DNA of 64,000 nt. Source: Drosophila miranda (Eukaryota; Arthropoda; Insecta; Diptera; Drosophilidae). The notes under the pieces were generated by a model. That model was not told where the DNA came from. It made no database searches and was given only the letters and a program-made list of their open reading frames with translations. The position numbers and the translations under genes were made by a program. This document shows, in pieces, positions 22,401 to 36,236 of this stretch (the first letter of the stretch is position 1; every line of letters starts with the position of its first letter). Location: the NCBI RefSeq assembly GCF_003369915.1, contig NC_046675.1, positions 3,038,001 to 3,102,000 of the forward strand, written 5' to 3'.

Positions 22401-25400
22401 GGGGTCAGATACGGATGGAAGCAACGGAATGCGGCAAATGTGAGGAAAGCAATTTGCAATTTTTGTTAGCACCGCGTTAAATGCCCTTGATAAATGCTCG
22501 AAACCTGAGCAAGATACTTAAAGATGGCAATGGCAAATGGCAGAATGGGGGAAATGACTTCAATGGGGCCATTTTTGGTGGCATTCTCCATGCAAAATGG
22601 GTATGAGTTTTGTTTTAAATAGTTGCACAGCCGCCTGCTTAAATGTATCTTAAAGATGAACGCAATTTAATGGAATTTTTTCAGTAATTCTGTATGCAAA
22701 ATGATCCCCCAATGAGCCTAGGAAATAGATATACGTATATTAAACTGATTCGCTCGTGTGACTGTATTATTTCATGTGTTAATTGATGAATGTGTCTGCC
22801 AGACCAATTAACATTTATAGCTGACAGATTTAACAAATGACACTGACATGAAACCAAATATTATTGTGCTATTGGAAATATGAAAATCGATTATATGTTT
22901 AATATAAATATGTATGGGACTAAAGGTAGTCGTAGAAGTAGATGTGAAGCTACTATGTGTGTCCCAGTACCACAATTTTCCATAGCTGGCTTTTAGACAA
23001 TTCTTCTGCTGTTCACTTTTAAACGCTTGAGAGGAACCTCTTCTCTTTGCACCTCAAGTGCTGCTGCCATATTGATTCTCCACTCATTTAGGGCATTTTT
23101 TGTTATCCACAACCAAGCCCTTCCGGCAATCTCAAAGCATTTAACAAGCGTGCAAATCAAATTTGCAACTTAATTAAAATTCTGTTCTGTTACAAAGAAA
23201 AAAACAAAAAAATTTTGCTCGTTGTTTACTTCTAGCCAACTGGTGCCCTCAGGGCGATGGGAAACCCGAACAGAGAAAACAGAGAAAAAGGGGAAACCGA
23301 AACGGATACGGATACGGAAACAGAGAATGTAACAAGGACGTGAAGGAGGCAGGAGGAACTGCACGAGGAGTGAAAAGAAAAATGATCTCTTGTGCATAAT
23401 TTACAGTTTCGCCTTACGCTAAATCTCAAGTATACACTTAACCATTTTCTACTTGTAAACTGTTTTGAGAGCGAGCCGCAAAAGGAAAAAAAAGGGGGAA
23501 ATAAAGTGAATTATTCCTTTGAGGCTCGGGGCAAGGATACCAAAAAAATAAATGTATAAAATAGACTAAAAATAAAATCTCTGGGCAGGACCTGATTGTG
23601 GGTAGAATACGGGAGAATGTTTGGGAGGGAGGGATGAACCCTTTTTATAGCCTTGGAGACGCTGTCCGGCAAAAGGCTTTAATTTTTCGGTAATTTGCAT
23701 TTAAAATCGGTCCCTTTTCTCTCCCAAATCTGCTCCGTTTTGATGGAGTGGACTTTAGAATTTATTAACGTCACAGACCCAGATCGTATAAAGTCGAGTC
23801 CGAGTCCGAGTCCGAACCCGAGTCCGAGTCCTGCATTTATACATTTCATTTAACGCTCTACCAGACGCTGAAGAACTGATACAATATTTTGCTCTTAATT
23901 CAACAGCCAAATGAATGAATGAAACTGCCGAGTGGCTGGCCAAAGGACGGGGAAACGAATGGCAATGGGGATGGGGATGGGGATCGGAGAGGTAAGCGAG
24001 TCTCACAAACAAACAAACAAAGGATACAAAAAAAGTTTACAGCAAATTATGTAAATTAAAAGAGAGTTTCTCCTCTTTGCGAGCTCCAGCCATTAAAGGA
24101 AAATTTTTTAAAAATACCTCCTCTTTTCCTCTCTATAAGTGAGCTATTTTTTATGCTTTGAGCTCCCTAATTGGGTCGGGTCGGATTTGGTTTAGGTTTG
24201 GTTTCTGTTTGGGCTTGGGTTGAGGTTGAGGTCCGAGAGCTTAGGTAGTTCTGGCAATCGAGCTGTCTGGAGCCCCATGGCTCACCTGTTGCTGTTGCTG
24301 TTGCCACAACACATACTACATTCTGAGTAAATAAAGTGATTTGTTATTTGGCCTGGCCAAGCGAACGAAATTAGTAATGAAAGCGGGCGAACCACAGCAC
24401 ATAAATCGTAATCTGGCTGTGCAGTGCTGAGTGCTGGCCGTGCATTAATCAAAAACCACTTAGCCCGGCCCGAGGCTGGTGCTGGGTCCGCTCGAGGTCC
24501 TCATGACCACGACAGCAGCCATGAGAGACATGAGGTAGATAGATCCAAGCGAAGACCCATGCGTGCTGGATGCCGGATGCTGATTGTGTGGTGGAATGTG
24601 GCATGGCATGGCATGGCATGGGATGATAGAGAATGTAGTACATACCTTGCGATTTCCCGACTCAAAGTTGGGCAGAAAGGCGGCAAAGGAGCCCTCGAGC
24701 AGGTCCGGGTTGCCGCAGATGGCATGTGAGGTGTCACAATAGTAGGAGCACTTGCCATGGAAGCATAAATTCAGCGACGGCGAAACAAAGAAGGTCTTCA
24801 ATAAATTCTCCTCGGCCAGTTGATAAATTTCGGTCGTAATGTTCAGTGTACGGCCCGCCACGGGCATGGCACGCCGGAATCCCAGTATCCTGTAACCAGA
24901 GAAAACGAGGAGCGGTTAATAAAATGGCCAGCAAATACACCGAAAACAACAAATAAAATAACCAGAGAGACATCTCAATTTTATTAATGGCAGAGACACA
25001 CACACACACGCACAGAAAAATGGAGAAAATCTCGGAGTGTGAAGCGAAATGCGTAATCAAGAAAGGAGCAAAAGATTCCGTGGAAGCGGGGGAAAAACAA
25101 TCGGTTGAATATTTACTTCCTTATTCACTTGAGGAAACCAAAACGAAAACAATCGAGTTAATTGGCTGCACGTGGCTGCCACATCTGACAGATACTTTTC
25201 CAGGCAACTATGTCTGGCAGTAACTGGAAGATTGCGTGCCCATCAATTTTAAGCTGTTTAAACAAAACTTTAATCCGATTGATTGGAATACAGAAAATAG
25301 ATTTCAAATCCAATTACTGCATAAATCTTTAGACACCTTTCTGCCTCGAAATGGGTTTAAAGTGTTTCGCCCACAAAATAACATCGCAAAATGGAGGGAA

Positions 25401-28400
25401 TATTTATTGTCTGGCAGCAGCCGCTCCAGAAGTTGGGGCACACTCCATTAGGGGGCTGACAGGCCAAGCTGAGCTCAAAGTTTGCCCTTGCAGGTGGGGC
25501 CATCGATGGGGATGTGGTATCTGTGCGGGGGGGGGCTTGCCTGCGTGTGGCAGCCACAACAATTACACAAGTTATGACGCCTTATCTGAATTCAAAAATG
25601 GCCCAGCGGGGGAGCACTCGACCTGGACACGGGCCTGGACTCGACTGAGCCCCGAACTGGCAATTAACCTCGCTGTCAAAGTTTTGTCAAACGCAAGCAG
25701 CTGCTAACTATGCAGACAATTTTGAGTCTAAATTACGGGGGAACATGTCAGCCACGGCCTGGCCTGGCCTGGCCTGGCCATGGACTTGGCCAAGTTAATT
25801 AGCCATGAAAGGGTCGCCACGTAGTCGGAGTCGCAGTCGGAGTCGGGATCGCTGGGATGTTCAAAGTTATGTGCCCACATAATTTACATGCGTTGGCGCC
25901 ATATCCTTTTTTCCCACTCCCACTCTCTCTCTCTCTCTCTTTCCCTGTTGGCTTGAAAAATATTCTTAAATATCATTTAATGGCGCCATTTGGTTCCTGT
26001 CCTTATGTCCTTATGTCCTTATGTCCTTGTGTGTGTGTGTGTCCGTGCGAGAGGGTAAATGTATGAACATTTTTTATTTTATGCGACGGCCCATCATAAA
26101 TAATGAACATAAATTGACTGTGGTAAGACCTCAGCATGCGTCCGAGGACCTCCGAGGGGGAGTGCCGGGATTATTGGGGCCGCCTTCTAATCGCAGAAGG
26201 TCAGGCATCCTTGTGGCTTTCAAATTGCCAACGAAAAAACGAAAAAAACGTATCATAAATTTGAATGCCGAATGTAGGCCCAGCGCATGCCGACAAATTG
26301 GTTAATTTGATTGCTTTGTCAGGTACCAGAAAAATAAAATACTGTTTCGCCAAAAAGTCATAAATGTAGAAGGGAATTTCCCGGCTGCGATGCATTGCCG
26401 GACCAGCTGTAATAATCCTTGGGAATGCCGTAATGAATATTGATATGCGATACGAATACTCTGGGATATTTTTAAATTAAATTTGAAACTGTTTTTCAGA
26501 CCACAGACACAAAGCCCACCCGTGCACCACCGCATTCGATTCCCTTCAGATACAGTTTATGTTTACCTAATTGAATATTTCAAATTGATTTCGATTTCGA
26601 TTTTATTATTTTTATTCTTTCATTTGTGCGGCTCTCCTGCTGATGTTGTGGTGGCATTTCATGAAATTTTCAGCATAAATATTTGCGTATAATTGAAAAT
26701 TAAATGAAAAATAAATACAAGTGCTACCAGCTCTGCCAGACATTTACATCGAATGCGCATCGATTGGTTGCATTCCGGCAATGGGGCGGGGGAGGGCGCT
26801 GGGGGGGCGCGGCACTCACCTGTCCAAGTGGAAGGCAGCAATCTCGGCAGTGTGTCGCTCGTAGTCCGTGAAGTAGAAATGATTGGGCAGCGTTTGCTGG
26901 TCCCTGGGAAACCTGTGGAAATGTAAATCAGACAGGTGACAATGTGGCAGAAAAAAAGGCCAAGGGGCTGAATTGAATAGAAACTGCGGGCGTCTGTCAC
27001 CAGCTTAATGCATTTGCGTGGGTGGCCACTTTTGAGTCGGTGGCCAGAGGGGGAGAGGTGTGTGGAGCAGAGCACCTGCAGTGTTACGTGCCAGCTTAAT
27101 TACGTACACGAGGCCCCACACGAAGCGAGGACTGCAATTAAAAAGAAAATATTTAAAAAAAAAGAGACGAGCACCCATTCATTTAAATTGCAAATGAATG
27201 GCATTAAAAGGACACTTTGCACTTTGGCAGCTGCTCCAGGTCCTGGCTCCGCAACCACCTTCAGCTCCGCTCCAGCTTCACATCCAGCAGCAGGTCCTTT
27301 CGGAGTTGTGGCTTGGTTGCCAATGGCAGGTGGAAGGTGGAAGGATGAAGGACACATTGACCAGGGCAACACGTTTAAATCTCATTAAAAAGTGCATAAA
27401 TGTTTTAAATTTGCTCACAGCAAAACGTCGGAATTTCCATCGACATGCGACGGACGCTCCGCCGCGAAAGTCAGCGAAAATGTGCGGATTTTTATTTACT
27501 CGGAAAATGGGCAAAAGTGTCGTCGACAAGTGGGCAAAAGTTGGATTCATTATGGGGCCAGGAGACAAATGCATTAAGCGGTGAAGATGCGCTGAGGAGT
27601 CCACGGCCATACTTACCGCATCGGCTTCATTAAGGCCTTGATATCGTTCGGGTATTCAATGATCAATTTCAGCTGGGTTCCGCCCTCCTTTTGCACTGCG
27701 GAGAGAACCAAGTGGAGAAATGAATGTTAATTAATCAGGCACTCGAAATTAATTGATGGAAAAACCGAAACCGAGACCGAAAACGAGAGAAAATCATGAA
27801 ATATTCCCAATTCAATGACTCGTCGCTGTGCAATCATCGGCTTTGAAGCTGTTGCCAAACCAGAATCCCCGAAAATGTACACTCGACTAAATTACCAATT
27901 AAATTCCATTTGAAAGAGCTCACAAAGAAAAACATAAATATTACGTATACGTAACGCAAACGCACACAAAGGATCCCCCTGTTCGGTTTCTGCATGTGAA
28001 ATCAACCGCAATGCATTGGCCATTACAATGACAGACAGTAGGGTAGCTCATTGGCCACATTTCGGACTCTGGCTGGGGGGGGGTCTGGCTGGGATGAGAA
28101 AATTAAACCGCATTTCATTCGAATTTAAACGGAAAACCAGGACTGGAGAAGGTGGGGAGCTGCAGAGCGGGGAAGATTCTACTTTACTCATGAGTTATGA
28201 CTCGAAAGTTGCTCCCAAGCCCATGTCATGGGTGTGTGTGTTAGAAGAAGTTATTTGTGTACGTACGAGTATACGTATGCGTGATAAATGCTTGCCAGCG
28301 CCGGAAGGAACCCTTGCAGGGAGGCAAAGTTGCAACAATTATGCCACCAAAGTGTCATTGTTGCTCCGCTCTCTCCCCCTGTGTCTCTCTCTCTCTCCCT

Positions 28401-31400
28401 AACTGGAAATGAGTTTTCTTTTTGTTGCTCGGAGATGCTGCTGTTAAAAGTTTATTATTAATAAATTAAGACTTTAATGAAGGCGCTGGTAAAACTTTCA
28501 AATGGAAATAGTTTCGCAGCGGCACCTCAATAATCCAGCGGCCCCCAGGCCCCAGAGTCTCTTCCCTCCTTAATTGAGTTAAATGTGCAAGCAGCAGGCC
28601 CACTCCACAGCCAGGAGACATCTAATCCCGCAGGCCAGAGGCCAACAAACTTTGCCAGTTGAAGACTACGAGTATTTATGACTTTGGAGTGCCACAATTG
28701 CAGAATAAGAAGATATATATATATATAGATGTAGATATAGATATAGAAGGGGAATGCGTCTTACCAACATGCTGTATTGGCAGCTTGATCATGTCACGTA
28801 GCACCGCATCCACCAGAGTGTCCTGTTCGCTGTACAGCTCCTTCTTCGTGATGCGCAATTGGAAGCGCTCCAAATTGCTGGCATTGGCACTGCAGAAACA
28901 AAATGTTGGAAATGTAAGTAAAAATCGAACACTGAATCGAAGCCGTAAGCCAGCTGTCGTTTGACGGCACCCAGGCACCCAGGCACCCAAAAGGAAACCG
29001 TCGGGACAATCAGGGACTGGGTTTTGGGTTCTCCGTCTGGGCTGGTCTGGTCTTGTCGGGTCTGGTTCCCTCATAAGTATGCCATGCTCTGGGCTGCATA
29101 TCAAGATTTCTCACATTGATTTGTCAAAGCAATGCACACAGAGAGAGAGAGAGCTGGGCCACCAGGAAAAGTGTTCATTCCATCTTTCCCTTCTGTCCGT
29201 CTGCCTTGTCTGTCATGACAATTTGGTTTGCAAATGCCAAGGCAGCACAGCACCCATATCAGCCGTAATCTTTGGTACACTGCCCCCTGCGTTTCTTTGC
29301 CTTCCGCCTGGCAATTGCCAGAAACTATCTTTTCCTCTCCGATTATGCTTTAGACTCGTTTTTGACATGTGCCGCTCCACATATGGCAAATGCTTTTGTC
29401 TTAAGCCCTTGCTTCCAGCAACTACTCGTAGATTCTGATTCCGATTCCGATTCCAATTCAGATCCAGATTCCGATTCAGTCCGATTTGTGCTGGTCGACC
29501 ACAAAAAACCGATTGCAAATATGTAAGCTCCAAAATGTTCAAACCAAAACCCAGTCCCCGGTCTCCGTTCCCTTCGCTCTGTGTTAACTTTTGGCAGTGG
29601 CTTTCCCTGTTGCACTGCAGACAACAAATTATCCCAGCAGTCATGACAAATTGAAATGCAAAACTTTTCACTGAAATCTAGCTTCTGCTGCTGCTGCTGC
29701 TGCCACTTCTGTGCTGGCTGCCCCGGCACTTGGCCAAAAATGATGGCGAATGATGGTTGTGGAATGAGAAATGATTTCTGCTGCTCCATTGTACGCCAAG
29801 TTTATCACGATAATGAAGTCATATCCGGAGCTGTTCCGCTGCTCTGCTGCTCTCGATGGCATCCACATAACTCATTCTTTCCCCTTCTCTGTCGCTGTCG
29901 CTGGCTCTGTCCTCCTGGACTCCTTTCTCCTCCTCTCTGTCATAATTTGCCCGTGGACGTCTGTGCGGAACGCTCAACGCTTAACGCTTTTTATGCTGCC
30001 TACGTTTGTCTGCCTCTGATTCCTTTTGGCGTCTTGATCTTACCTTTTGTTCGACCGGAAGGAAACAAATGTCTAGCTGGCCGGCAACCTGGCTGCCTGT
30101 GCACGGAATGACTTTCAATATTTCAACGTTTTATGGCAACGGTGACAGCATCCTGACTGTCTAGCATCCTTTGCCTAGCAATGAGCGGGACTTTAAAGAG
30201 CTCCAGCTCTGGCAGCAGTCTAATTGCCACACCAGAGCCAGGCGGCAATTGTCATGAGGCTGCGGCGACCGCAAAAGCGTGGAATTGACACGGGTTCCAG
30301 GGTTCGAGTAAGTGCCATCGTGGCAGTGGCAGGAACACATGCTTCAGTCGTGCCACAAAGTATGCTTCATGAGGTTGCCATGGCAAAGTCAAAGTCCTGT
30401 TCATATTTCATTTGTCAACTGCGGTGGAAAGCCAACAGCAGCAGCAGCAGGAGGAACAAAATGCAGAGGAGCACCAGAAAGGAGCAACAGCAAGGAGAAT
30501 TCACCACAAAAACAGGGGAAAGGGGAGGAGGAGGAGGAGCAGTAGTGGTGCCTCCTCAGAACCTGCGTAATTGATGAAGCCTCCCGCTGTGGACACTGAC
30601 TAAGCACTGGACCCTATCCGCACAATCCTTGGCCGGTGGTCAGCAGCGGCTTGGCTTGAATGTTTTCCCAATAGTTTTTTGGCAGCAAGCTGTTGCACTG
30701 GGGCACGGTCGATGCTACAAGGAAAACCCACAAAATGGAGGAGATAGGAAATGCAAAATTCAAATCGCTTTTGTAATTGAGTCACGTAAATCAGTTGCAG
30801 CGGCCGCCAGTCAACAAAAGCCCGAAATCGCATTACAAGCGAAAGTAAAAGGGACACAGAGAGAGGAAGAGAGGGAGAGAGACAGAGAGACAGAGATGTG
30901 GCACGTGACACAAATGCACACAAGCCCACGTATACTCTGTCCCTCTCTTTCTCTATCATACACGCGAAATGCTGACAACCGCAGTGACAGCAACGCAACG
31001 CAACGTAAGCGGCTAACAACTCTGCCCCTCCGCTGATCCCCTAACCAACCCCCTACCCCTCACCCTCACCCTTTTGCCACTTGTCTAAAATCCGCGCAAA
31101 AGTTTGTTATGCAAAAGCGTTGACAACTCAACGACGTTGACGACAGAGAAAATAAGAAAAAAACAGAGCAAAAATAAAAATAAAAAAAATAATTGAAAAA
31201 GAGATTTTCATATAATTGGTCGTCTCACCGCCACCCCTGGGGCAAGGGGCAGTGGCACGTTCCTGCCGGTTACTTGCGTCAAGAGTTTACTTTGAGTTAT
31301 GTTTAGCGGAAATTAAATTTAAATGTCAGCCGAAGGCCGGGCGCTTTGGCAGGCGGCCATCTTTGAATGACGCCCACTAATCAGCTTAATTGCGCTCGGT

Positions 31401-34400
31401 TTGACGATCCAACGGGACGATGGGACGATGGAACGATGGAACGATGGAACGATAGGAACGTTCATGGTGGGATGTTGCCATGGAGATGAAGCCAAAAATA
31501 AATAAAGCTAACTCACAATACAGTAAGTTCCAGGAGGTTTTTCCCGCCAAAGGATCTACTTTAAACAGATATCTGAGGCTGATGATATCTCCAGCAAGAT
31601 ACAAAATTATTAATTAATGCAATATTAAATTTCAATTGCCACCGGACTTGGGGCTCAGGCCGCGTAAAACATTCCAAAGTCCGGGAGAAACTTCCGCAGG
31701 ATTATGACTGGTCGAGTGACTGGCTTTCACTGGATCTTGCTGCCGCCTACACCATTGTTGTCGGTGTTAGCCGTAGACCAAGGCCGGGCCCCTGAAGGGG
31801 AGGGAGTGGGAGTGGGAGTGGGAGGGGGGGATACTATAATAACAGCTGTCAGCCGGCATGTCCTGGCCTTTGCTTAAGCCTCGCAGTGGCGTACTCGCGA
31901 ACGCACTCCCGCAACCCGCAATTATTTTCCCATAAGAAAATGTCAGTAAAGTTTTCCCTTCGCAGTTTCCTCTCCTGGCAGCTGCGACCAGGCCGAAGCC
32001 GCAGGAGCCACAAAAGTGCTCCACAGATAGACAGAGACAGAGACAGTGGGAAATAGGAAGGGGAGGGGACGGGTGAAAACTTTGTGCGTGTGAAATTTTG
32101 CGACCGCGAAGACCAAAGAAGGGACGCCAGTACTTTGGTGGACGGACGGACCACGATTGCAGCACGGCTCACACAACGGACACTTTGGCAGAGAGTTTGG
32201 CGAAGAGGAGTCGCTGGCAGAGGTGGAGGGGGGCAACGGGGCAGACGAGTCGTTGTAGCCGGGCACAAGAAAGTGAAATTAAACTTATATTGTAGCCGGG
32301 ATAAAACTTCGGCGGCAAGAGCGCGCGAACATTAAAACCAATGACAGGCAACCGACTGCAGCTGGGATCCCAAGAACAAGAACAAGCACAAGAGGAGGGC
32401 GAGCAGGGATACGACACTCCTGCCGCTCTTCCTGGAGTATCCTTGAGATGTCAGCAAGCTCTCAGTGTCTTACACACTCGTCGACACTGAGCACAGTCGT
32501 TTATTGCTAAGCGCATTCCTCCAGCTCCACCTCATTCCCCAAGCCGAAACTGACTCGCATTCGCATTTGGACGGATCCTGCTCGACAGCTGCTAAAACTT
32601 CTTGTATTTCTCCTTTTTGTCCTGGCGTAATTCGCCTGAAATAAGATTTCTTCTGTGGCAGCTCAACGCGGTCGCAATTGCAGGCTAATTAAAAATTTGT
32701 CATACTAATTAAACGCAAGCCGCAGAAGGACGCGGCGGCCACAACTTTCGCTGAATCAGTGGCAATGTCAGTGGCTGTGCTGTGGCACCGTGCCACCGTG
32801 GCACTAACTTTCCGTAATTATATCCCAGCTAATGTTGGACAGGCTTTTGTAGTCACTGTGTACCTGCCTGCCTGGGACTCTTCAGCCCGGGGCTAATATT
32901 TCATCGTGTAATTTTAGGCACATTTGCATTATGTCACATTTTTTCACATCTTTTCACCGCCGCCGCCGTCGCTCGGTTGGGCGGTTAGGCGGCTGCATTC
33001 TCATGGAGATGGAGACGGATCTACCTGCGGTGCATTGTGCGAGCAAAAAAGTGCTGACTGAACCACGAAGCCAACTCCGGGAGGAGGGAAATTAGATAAA
33101 AGACAACGTCAAGCATATAGGGGCTTCTCGGTGTGCATCTGCTCACCGAGCGACAGTATTTTAATGAGATATAGTATCTCTGGCGACGAGCGACAGGCGA
33201 CAGGACAGCAGCCTCAGCCAGATATGCCTCTCTCTCTTCAAGAAAGCCAAATTGGTTGCCTAAATATACCTGAGGCTGAATTTTCGGATACATTTCATTT
33301 AAAAACAGATTTTAGATTCACAAAAGACGCACTTGATTGTAAAGAAAAGACTCCGTTTGTTAACTAAACTTTTTGGTTTTCCAAAATATCATAGAATCTA
33401 CCAAATTAGTGTACCTTCGTCTTCAACCTTATCTCTCCTTGAAAGAGCATCTAAAAGTCCTCAAGTGTCCACAAGTTATCCTTTAGTTTGTCCTTTTTCT
33501 TGTACCCACGAACATTTACTGGAAGCAATTTCGCTTGTTAATGAAATTTGCATTCGAGCTACGTGAGGAAGACCAAACACACAAACACAAAAAAAAAAGT
33601 GTAGCAAACTTTCTGGCTTGGTTTTCGGTGATGTGCTATAAATTAGAAAATCAAGCATTTTATGCTAATGCCGACGCCCCCACTTAGCCGGCGAGCGCTT
33701 GGCAACCCAGACGACAGCGGGGAGATTCCTCCCCTCCCCTGCAAAAACAACCAGTCAGTGGAGGTGGAGGTGCAGGAGCAGCAGGAGTCGGCGGAACAAG
33801 AACAGCAACAAACTGTTCAGTTTGACAAGTTTTTGCCACTTTGCATTTTCCCCTTTTTCGATTTTCCACCCCCCGGCTTTTCTCTTGTCGCTTGTCTCCT
33901 CGCTTTTCCCCTTTCTCTTTTTTGTGCAACTTTAGCCAACTAGTGAAGCAAATGAAATTACTCATACGCTACGTATTCAATTTTGATAAAAACTGCCAAA
34001 AACGATTTCGAGCGAACAGAAGCTTCAACATTGCTTCTTCGAGTGTCTGTCTGTTGATTGGGCGAGGGGGAGGGGAACAGGAAAAATGGAAAATAAGGAG
34101 TAACCTCTACCCGAAGAAAAGCGTAAAACGTAACGAGTACCGAAACCGAAACGGAAAGATGGAAGATGTAAGATGGAGGAAACTAAGCTGATTACCCGCC
34201 GACGGGGGGAGGGGGGAGGGGGGAGGGGGGGCAGGAGGAGGAAAATCAAATGACAGCTCGACGAAATAAATTTCATTGCTGCCTCAAGTGTGTGTTGAAG
34301 GTACGGTGGGGCTGCACATCCACATTGATTTTTTTATTGCAGTTTTATTTGATTGTACTTCCCTGCCAAATTACGCATACGCCATGTTGAGACAAGGCAA

Positions 34401-36205
34401 ACTCTCATCAGCGTTATCGGTGAGCGGCATCTCCTCCAGCAGCCTCCCACCCCCCTCCCCCGAAAATCCTATTGCCCCGGGCAACAACAATCAGGCAACA
34501 CTTACCCGAAACAGATAGAGACATATAGATATGGAGAAATGGGTTCTCGAGCACGAGAATGGGCTCGAGGATGAAGACGCACCAGTCGTAGAGCGCAGAG
34601 CAAATGTCTAAAGCGTAAATGTGTCACGTAAATGGAGCGTAAATTTCAATGAAAATCATTTCAATTCCGTTAAAGCCCCAAAAGTGCCGCAACTGCTGGT
34701 TGCACACTCAACCCGCTTTCAGTTGGCACTCCCTCTATCAATTACCACGTGCGCCTGGTGCCTGCTAAAGTGGCCCAAGGACTCGGGCCAACATTATGTC
34801 CTTCCGCTTAGAGGAAATTGAATTTTCTCCGTCGTCTTTCTCCACAGTCCTTCTCCGTCGTAGTCCCGCTCACTCACCTGGCTGTGCGATGCAGCATCTC
34901 GGACAGCGTGGGATTATCCACGGACACATCCGGCGCATTGTCCACTATGACATGGTAGTACTCGTCGGTGAGCAGCAGCTTCTGCAGATCCACATACCGA
35001 TCGTGCGGCGTCGGCTTGCGGGTGGAGTGCATGGTTCCAGTGCCGGGTCCGGCAGCGCCTCCAGACCCTCCTGCCGCTGCCGCTGCAGCCGCATCTTGGC
35101 CACTGGTTACGCCTCCGCTCTGACTGGCAGCCGCAGCCTGAGTGGATGCCTCCTTGGAGCCCGATGAGTTGCTGTCAAGAGGGAGAGAAAGAGAGAGAAA
35201 GATTGTTAAAGGTCGGTTTAAAAAAGTGGCATAATTAGCTTCGGGCGGGGGGGGAGAGGGCGATGCTGATGCTAAGGCACACTCGACAATGGTCTTCGGG
35301 CTCTTGTTGCTAATTGCAACTGCCAAGTGGCAGGATCTGAGGTGGAGGCTGAGGCTGAGGCAAGCTTTAAGTGGCAGCAAGCAAGAGGCAGCTACGTAAG
35401 TGGCCCCTGGCTAAGCAACTAAAGACACGCACTTGCAGGTAAGTTGAAACTTTGTCAGCCCCGACTTTTAGTTGCATTTATCCAAGAAGAACACTCCCAC
35501 ACACACACAGATAGCTTCACACAGATACACGAGCAAACTTGACTGCAATAAACTGAAATTGCAGGCACTTCAATGTCTGGCCCTGCAATACCCCGCCCCC
35601 CAAGTACATGTAGGGCAGGGTCCCAGCCAGCCCGGCACAGTGGAAGGAAGTTCGACATTTGTTAGATAATTCCATTAGAAGCAAGTGCCCCAGGCATGGG
35701 GGACGCCTTTCCTTGGAATCCACCTCGACTCGTGCCACAGGTTCTATTTGCTTTGCCCCACTATGTGTGGCACACTCGACTTTGGTAATCATCTGCAGTT
35801 TAGTCGGCGGCGCCTTCTTCAGACAAAAAGAGTGCTCGAGAAATGAATTAAAGTTTTCGAGAATTTGTTGGCAGCCTTGACTCTTGGCTTTAACCATCGC
35901 TCGTTAGGCCTGGATGGGGCCAGAGCGGGGCGGCAAATATGAAATTATGTGGCACTTGTGTGACCATTAAAATGAATGTCAGATTCTGCTGGCAAGCGCC
36001 GGCCTCTTCACATGCCCCAAAATGCACATCATTAGACAGACTGGGAGCCGTGCCACACAGAAAATCTGTGCCCAAAAAGATGAGTACTTTCCATTTCGGC
36101 AAAGTGCCGTTTTCAATTTTTAATTGTTGCACAAGTCTTCCCCCTGAGCTCCTCCGTCTCCACCTGCCGCCAGTCTTATCCGTCACCTCGACAGGTGTGT
36201 GCACA

Positions 36206-36236
<31 letters not shown>
